This document shows positions 56,701 to 64,000 of a stretch of DNA of 64,000 nucleotides, piece by piece. Under the pieces are notes generated by a model. It worked only from the letters and a program-made list of their open reading frames with translations. It did not search any database and was not told the DNA's origin. Every line of letters begins with the position of its first letter. The stretch's first letter is position 1. This DNA comes from Myoxocephalus aenaeus (taxonomy: Eukaryota; Chordata; Actinopteri; Perciformes; Cottidae): NCBI GenBank assembly GCA_038501785.1, contig JBAMJR010000051.1, positions 2,310,001 to 2,374,000 of the forward strand. Reading direction: 5' to 3'. Position numbers and translations under genes: made by a program.

Positions 56701-59700
56701 TAAATTTTAAATTCTAGAAAGGAGAATATGTAAAAAAAAAAAAAAATCTGCTGTGTCAAATCTCAAATTTGTTAATTTCTTCATTATTTTAAATTGACAA
56801 GTTTAAGACGTTTTTGTAAACCAGACTTGTGCAGTTCACCAATTTGCTTTCATCTTTTGACAATGTTCGCTGCAGCAGAAGTAGCAACATGTATGTTTTA
56901 CCAGATTTATCATAAACACATTTTAACAAGACATTTAAGGAAATCAATATCTCTAGAGACCTTGTGTCAGGCCATAGTCTAACTGAATTGTAATGTGTAC
57001 GAAAGGTCCAGTGAAATGTGAGTTAATCCTTTCGTCCACTCAGAGGCCATTTTCTGGCAAGATCTTTTAATAATGTTTGCGAGTTAATCAGCTTAGCCTT
57101 TGAGCCTTTTGCTAACTACTTCAGGGCAAGCCAGCTGATCAACAAAATACAGAGTCCTTTATTCATCGCTGGGATTAATTTAATAACTTGAAATCTTTTA
57201 TCTCTGTTTGTCTCCTGTCTGTTCTTCTGGGATGAAGACTGCAAACCAAACTGCAAGGTAATGACCTATATTTATTTATCACCTGCACTAAAGATATTTG
57301 ACAAATGGATATGATTGTTCTATAACTCTTAACAACTATCATTGTGACATTTTGCATATTGTAAATTGTGTTTTAGCCTAACTGCTCTGTGTTAATGTAT
57401 CCCATGGGTCACCCAACCTTTGTCTTTTGCTGTTTTCTTTTCCTTCCTCTTTTCACCCGCCCAGTTCGTCCCCGGGGAGAAGAATATTGCATGTGTTGAA
57501 GCCATACGACCCATCTCACCTGGGGAGGAGATCACATGTTACTATGGTGCCAGCTTTTTTGGAGAAGGCAATGAAATGTGTGAATGCTGCACCTGCGAGA
57601 GGTGTGTCCATCATTTGTTCCGACACTGTCTTTGTTGTAGCTTGGTTTTGCGCAAAACTGAAGACTTTGTTTATCGTATATGAAAAAACCTCTGGACTGT
57701 TTTAACCTAAATCTTTCTTTTTTAAATTTTTTTATTTGAACTGTTCTTCAGGAACGGAGAGGGTCACTTCAAACACAAAGGGAAGCAGCCTGAATGTGAA
57801 GAAACAAAGGACCCCGTGGGGCAAAAGTACCGCCTGAGAGAGAGATATCTTCGCCATCACAGAGAGAAGAGGCCGATAATACAAGGAATACACTCAGGTA
57901 TCTTTAAAGGTAACCACTGTCAGATTTTCTCTAAAATTAGCTTTGTTAAATCAGTCGTTTTTTAATTTTTTTTTTTTTAACTAGCACAGCAATGACAAAC
58001 AATTCTATGTACTGTTAAAACAGAACATCTGCATTTGTTGCTCCCTAAAAGTAATTTTAACTCCACCAAAGTGGTATTAACTGTACAATGCAAGTTTACA
58101 GCCGTGATGTCAAGAATAACAGTCACTTTGATGGTTGTTGAATGCACCATCAAATTGGTGCATTCAACAACAAAGAAATGTCACCTGACTGATTTCTTTG
58201 GTGACGCTGTTCAAACAAATTATATGGCAGCTTTTATCATGTTGTAACTCAAAGTTTTCACATTCTAAATCTGCAATTCTATGAGGATAGTATTATTTAT
58301 AAAAATAATAATAAAAAATAAATAAATAACATGATAGAATTCAGGTTGACAATCATCAAAGTGACCTTTTTAAACTGATTTTAAAACTTAAATGATCTGC
58401 TGCTTGAAGAATACATTTGAGTCCACCAGACACACCCCTGTGCTGTGTTGCACCTCAGACGAGATCAGTCTAATGCAGTCCGTTAGATGTTCAGTGAGGG
58501 ATAATGCAGACACGGTGTCCGTTATCAGGAATCAATGGACAACATGTGCATTGGACCGTTGCTGCTAACTCCTAATAATGGACCCCTGCAAGGGCAATAT
58601 CCCATTGATATCATAGTTGCTAAAGAAAACAAATTAAGAGCCTTAATTTGTATTTTCATGCGTTTTGCAACCAAAATCACAATCCATGATGGTAACCATG
58701 ATGATTTGTTAATCCCTGGAATTAACTAATTATTACCATTCCACAAGAAGCCAGCCTGAAGTAGCGAGTTGAATAGTAGTAAAGTAGTAATATACATGTT
58801 TGAAAGGTATATTTGGCCTGTTTTAGGAAGCAGATTGTGTTGCTTCTTCATGACCTAATAATTAAATTTAGCATGGAACCTGGCAACATGTTACATAGTT
58901 TACTTCAATGTTAAATAATCCCGAAGAAGCACTTCTGTTTTAATTAGTTGAAGGAATATTTCATCCCAAACATATATCAAATACTGTGTTACCTTGAATT
59001 TTTGAAACTTTGCTTTGCACACATACGTCCAAGGTGAAGCAAAGTGATGAATTGAAGTAAATGAGGGCAGCGTTTAACAACAATTCTATATCAAAACACC
59101 CATTTACGAACTCGCACAGTATATTGCAAGTTTAATTTATCCAGTCGTATACTCACTACTTCCCAAACGCATGAATTTTTGCTAAAAACTAACTTATCAT
59201 AAACCGTAACAATTGAGACCACACACAAATAGTTTAAAACTCTAAATAGATCCTGTTTATTTTTTTAATCTTCATTTTTTATTCAAGATATATTTGTGTA
59301 CATTACGACAGCTGCTATACTTTTGATTTAGATAGCAAGCGATCATCTTTCATAGAGCAATTTTGCAGATCTTTTCAAGCATGAGAGCTGGACATTTTAT
59401 TTGCTACAAACGCCACATACTGTAAGTTTGCAAGGAGTTGTAATGCTACTTCCGTTTGCATATGGATCAATAATGGAACGTTTCTATTATGTTTTCTTTT
59501 TTTATTGACCTCTCATTCTGTGTCCGTTTGCTCTTATTTTCCTGCTCCATAAAATATAGTCGAACCACACGTTGCTGTGATGGGTTTTAGGCCAATAGAC
59601 AGTGATTGGTTGCTACCTGGTAAAAACAGATTATGCTAAAACAGGCTCAATATAATTCCCAGTCAGTGTCGTCTTTGTTCACATAAACACTGTATTCCCA

Positions 59701-62700
59701 CACCTGTTAGTACCACGGGCTATCTTGCCATCCGCTGTGCACTAAACGGCTAACGAGATAGAAGACTAATGCAGTTGAATGATTTAGTCACTTAAATCAC
59801 AATGTTTCTCCACAGTCGCATCTTTGCAGGGTTCTGTCACTCAAGTCATATCCATGGCTAGGTATTTATTTGTAAACAGATGCTATTGGTGTATGAGAAT
59901 TTTTTTGATAATTGAATTAATTAGAAATGTCAGTGTTTTCATCGCTTGAATAGGCACCATTTGAATGCACTGCTCATGTTGAACAAACATACACGTTCGC
60001 AAAAGAGATGCTTAAAGTTCAACTGCTTCTTTGTTGTCTTTCATCCGTAGCCATCCCCTCAAGGAATTCCTTCACCCAGCAGATGAGGAGAAATGCCTTA
60101 AAGAACAGAAAATTTTGTCAAACAAAGAAGTGGAGACGAGAGAAGCACAGGCGATCAGTTCACTCCCCTTTGAAGTCTCTCACAGTCCAACAGTATCAGA
60201 CACTTTTGTCCCAATTTACGCTGAAGAACCTCAGAATCCGAGTGCGGCGCCACTCGGTGGATTTCTTACTCAAGTGTAAGGATCCAAAAAGCAAAGAGAG
60301 GGCTTTGCTTCAACAACTGGAAGAAGAGAATCCAAAAGACAACAGGCTGAGTGAACTGAATTCGACAGGTGAAGAAAATAACAGCAGTGAGGTAAACTTG
60401 AAGCCTTTCTCCATGTCGGTCCACCAGAAAAGTGGACCTGCAGCCAGCAGCGCAGACCTTAATGAGAAATCTGTTAAAGTCGTGGAAAGGCGGGCAGTTC
60501 CCAAGAGGTACTCTTCAAGAACAAGAAGCATGGTTCAAACCACGCCCACGGATCAAGCAGGGTCCAGTAACACAGCCGACACTACTGTTTGTCACCCTGT
60601 CGGAAATGACAAAACCTGCAGTGCAATAAAACAAGACAAGATTGAAAAAGCAATCACAGAGAGTCAAAGCAACAAGTCCAGCAGCATTGAATCCTGCATC
60701 ATTGACGAGGCTCAACACCCAGCACCTGTGCCAACGGAGCACAGGATCACCAGAGCGGCATCCATGATAGAAGTCACAAATGGAACGAAGAAAACCAGAG
60801 ACAATCCACTAGTATCACTGAAGCAATACCTCACGGTCAGCCTAACAAGGTTATCGGTGTCAAGTGTAGAAGCAGAAATGATCTCTGAAGACCAGAAAGA
60901 AGGAGTGGAGTTGAGAGGAAGGGCCAGGCCGAGCCGGTGTACTGGACCAGCCCCTCTGATGGTGACGTCAGAAAAAAGAGTGTCCAGATCTCAGCAGAGA
61001 CTGGGAGGAAGTTCAGATATCTGCACAGCTGAAGGAAACAGAGGGGTGAGGGAAATGTTTTTCAAGGCCATCGACAAAGTACATTTAGGAAAGCAACAGG
61101 CAAGTGACTCTGTTTCGGATTTATCCCACAGAGAGAAAGGGGGGAATAACAAGGTTATTGAAATACAAACCGTGTCGGAAGAAAAAGATGAAATACAGAA
61201 AGAGCAGCAGGACATTGTAAAATGCAAAATTGAAGAGCAGACAGAAAATAAAAATACTGCATCTAAAATTGTGGAACGTAAAAGTAACAAGGCCATAGAG
61301 AAAGTGAAAGAGTCCGAATGTAAAATAGCGCCCAGTGAAAAAACTAGAGAACAAAATAAACCGCGATGTGTTAAAAATATAGTTGAGGAGGGTGTTGTTA
61401 GATCATCAGAACAAATGGCCAGGAGTGCGAGTAAACAGCCAGTAAGTAGGCACGAAGAAGATGTTGTCATAAAGCAGGCCAAGGTTTTGCTATCTGATAT
61501 TTTAAGAAAAGATAAATCCTTAATAGATAAAAGATTACACCGAGATATTGTAGGAAGAGTGTTTTCTACCTCGGCCTCTAAAACAATGCAAAGTGCTAAG
61601 GTGGAAGAAGAGCTGATTGAACTAAATGGAGGCAGGTACCACTGTTCAATGCAGAGGAGGATTATGAGCAGGCGAAAGATGAAGCCGAGAGCAGCGAAAA
61701 CAAAAGCGAATCAAAGCACCAAGGCACAGTTGAGCAAAGACGCTCCGGCTACAGTGAAGACTGAGATGAGTGAGGACAGTTTGCAGCTTCAGTCACCACA
61801 GAGGCATAATGACCCTACGGCCAGCTGCCTAACCCAACTACCTCATAGGTCACTAATTTCAACAACTAATCTCTTTCCAGATACCAATCCACAGGCTCAC
61901 ATACAGTCCAACATACCTCTGAAGAAACGTACATTTCGAAGTTCTGTGGAAATAGACTCCGAACAAGGTTTGACTTCTGCTTCAGATCAAGCTTCCAAAG
62001 AAGCCACTGAGTTAAATTCATCTGCAGAGCTGAGGCAGGGACCTGCCACGTGTTCTGGGGAAAGTAGCAATGTGCAAAGACAAATTAAACGCAAAACAAG
62101 GACAACAGAAGTCCAAAGGTTAAACCCCCAAAAGATAATGAAACAAAATTCCTTAAAGCGAGTGCTTCGGTCCCGAGCTAATGAAGTTCAGCGAAGCCAT
62201 TCATTGATGAGAGCTCGAAGGTGTAAAATTGAGAGGCAAGATGAGGATGAAGTCTATACGGATCAGGCACCAGATAGTGATACGTTTGCAGAGGACAAAC
62301 AAGCTCCTGCGAAAATCCAAAAGCAGCATGACAAAAATCCAGCTCTGACTAGAAAAAAGGAAGATGAGGTGGAAACGTTAATCCAGCGAAGTAGTTTGGA
62401 GGACACAAAGCCAGACATCGATTTTAAGATTCGGTTTAAGAGGAGGAGAGGGAGAGTATGGGAGATGCAAAGCGCAGGATTGGAAAATATGGCATTAAAA
62501 ACAGAAAATGCCGAAGAGTTGGTGACGTGTGACCCTTTTAAAGCTATTATGGATTCTGTATCAATTTTAAACATGGAGATGGAGGCAGCTCAGGCACATG
62601 TGCACGCTAGTAAGAAGTCCAAGAGCAGATTGCATCATTTGAAAAAAAGAGGTCTGAGGTTGTGTGAAAGGAAAACCCCAACTGCATCCTCGGATGTTAA

Positions 62701-64000
62701 ATCCGATAAAGACCTAAACAGTGTGTGTGGACCCAGTGACACGCCCAATGAGGAAGTAGGAATTAAAGAGAAGCTGGACAAGGAACTTCTAGATGAAATT
62801 CCTTATGAAGTCAAGCTGCTGCCAGAAAAAATTGAGAGTTGTAAAACAGATTGCGTTATGGCAGTTGTAGGGAAAGAAACAAAAATTGAAGATCGTTTTG
62901 TAACGAATTGCTGCTTGTTTGGAACCGGGTCACAGCAGAAACTAGAGCCTAAATTGGATTCAAACGGGCTTCCGTTACCAGTAATTAAACTACGCAGAAA
63001 GACAGAGGATATTTGGGAGGTGGACAGCAAAGCAGGGCTTCTACAAACTGAACTTAAGGTAGAGCACAGTGTGAAGAAAGAGGTAAAGGGTCACAATTTA
63101 GAGAAACAAAAGAAAGCATGTCTTGATATTAGCAAGCTCAAAGAAGAGTTCCCGTCACAGAGACTGAACAGCAACACGGCCCTTCTCAAAACAGAACCGC
63201 CCCCCTTTTCCTTGTCTCTGTCACCACTGTCTCTGTCTTCGCCCCTTAATGACAATAAAACCGAGGCGATATACTCGATAGCGGACGCAATCACTGAAAG
63301 GCCAGCGATGACCTATGGAGGAAGGAAACCGAGGCCTAAAATGGAGAGACCACGAAAGTGTGGTCCTGTTGAAACACCCACCACCTGTCTTAGTCACACT
63401 CTCCAACAAATTGACAACAGTCTCTCCAGGCTCTCGGAGGGCTTGTGTTCATCGCAGACGTTGGAAAAGCCAGCAGCCTGTACCAGTGCTTCTAATTCTG
63501 TCATCCAGCCCCCGTCCCAGTCTCCTCCATTCACAACGGCAGATAACATGCTTTCTGGTGAGCCCAACTTCACAAACTGCTGTGACGATATTCTGGACTT
63601 CCAGTGTCTCAACTTTGAGGGTTATTATCAACCCCAGAACATACTTCCGTCTTCCCCATCAGATCTGTGCTCACTTGATGCACCAACGGATCCCTTCAGC
63701 AGTCCCCTCTCTCACAGCCCGTCGGATACATGGACAACTGAGACGCCGTACCTTGGCCCCCCCAGTCCAGGGAATAACTTTACCAGTGAGGATCTGCAGT
63801 TCTTTCCAGGTCTAATTTCTTCCAAAAGTGACTCTATTCCTGTGGAATGTGACGCGAAGGATACCTCCAAAGACAGAATCCAATTCAACCCCGCTTTCAG
63901 TTTTTCAGGTCTTTGCAACTCTGACTTCACTGCTAAGGATCGAATGCTAAGTAAAAATCCAGGAATGAGGCTTTCCAGAGAAGACCTCAGAACTCAGTCC
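53767..64000 (+). CDS. kmt5c: Histone H4K20 methyltransferase KMT5C (SUV4-20H2) type, 3' incomplete
   Basis: Eight exons join in frame: 53767-53879, 55161-55326, 55535-55644, 55771-55934, 57238-57257, 57465-57601, 57752-57897, and 60051 to past the window end. At least 1,601 residues are visible. The N-terminus (KELCETDDLATGLVLDPLLGF) is the SUV4-20 signature. The SET domain has NHDCKPNC at residues 183-190 and GEEITCYYG near 211-219, and post-SET cysteines (CECCTCER) end near 237. LRAGxNDFS, DCKPNCKFVP and HVYRYL match KMT5C better than KMT5B. The family turns H4K20me1 into me2/me3 in heterochromatin. The last exon adds 1,316 open codons rich in Lys, Glu and Ser, probably disordered, with SUMO-type KTE sites and an AT-hook-like basic patch (63317-63358). 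Human KMT5C has only 462 residues. The start at 53767 has a good Kozak context; 53785 is an alternative. Confidence 0.9.
54247..54595. repeat. GGCTGCAACTA-type dispersed repeat in kmt5c intron
   Basis: It begins AAGGCTGCAACTACCAATTG, then CCTAATCGATTACTCTGAC, and ends near GTTGAATCAACTATC. It is a diverged member of the family seen at 16110 and 28029. Confidence 0.5.
58134..58171. repeat. Perfect 16-bp inverted repeat with 6-nt loop
   Basis: The arm GTTGTTGAATGCACCA (58134-58149) is mirrored exactly at 58156-58171. It lies in the kmt5c intron before the long exon. Confidence 0.85.

Noticed and set aside
60991..61482. 163-codon minus-strand frame rich in Ser, Leu and Cys
   Set aside because: It mirrors the low-complexity Lys/Glu-rich kmt5c exon on the opposite strand and has no support of its own.
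63315..63815. 166-codon + strand frame overlapping the kmt5c exon
   Set aside because: It is out of frame with the long continuous kmt5c frame, which has the better protein-like composition.

Overview
The window is nuclear DNA of a ray-finned (teleost) fish. It holds vertebrate multi-exon genes with GT-AG introns, fish-type gene neighbours, long CA/GT microsatellites, and many short dispersed repeats of the kind found throughout teleost genomes. Nothing bacterial, plasmid-like or CRISPR-like is present. Seven protein genes can be supported, and their exons were joined by reading frame and splice phase.

Layout: (1) 169-4101, + strand: the 3' end of a glycine/tyrosine-rich, elastin-like or calymmin-like matrix protein gene made of very small phase-1 exons. 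(2) 4358-6886, - strand: a complete perforin-1-like gene, with possible untranslated exons up to about 8 kb. (3) 10.3-21.3 kb, + strand: paqr4, a seven-pass membrane protein in three coding exons, with a repeat-rich first intron and possibly a long 3' UTR. (4) 24.7-32.0 kb, + strand: a class I coronin closest to coro1a. (5) 32644-33593, - strand: a two-exon claudin, convergent with the coronin. (6) 40.0-48.2 kb, + strand: a PP1 catalytic subunit gene, ppp1ca-like. (7) 52.9 kb to the window end, + strand: an H4K20 methyltransferase gene, kmt5c (SUV4-20H2) type. Its last visible exon is open for 1,316 codons and runs off the window.

The genes do not form one pathway. Perforin and coronin-1A point to leukocyte expression. 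The claudin, PAQR4, PP1 and KMT5C genes have epithelial or housekeeping roles. The human counterparts lie on several chromosomes (16p13.3, 16p11.2, 11q13, 19q13), so the gene order looks fish-specific.

The most interesting features are these: the very large, probably disordered C-terminal exon of kmt5c; its 20-nt microexon carrying the catalytic NHDCxPNC motif; a 12-nt tandem splice donor; a short uORF that overlaps one candidate start and stops just before the next; a nested transposon in paqr4 intron 1; inverted repeats flanking two coronin exons; and a 299-bp tandem duplication dense in AACACT/AGTGTT motifs. The large gene-poor stretches (about 8.2-10.3, 17.3-24.7, 33.6-40.0 and 48.2-52.9 kb) hold microsatellites and degenerate repeats, and I see no further supported genes in them.
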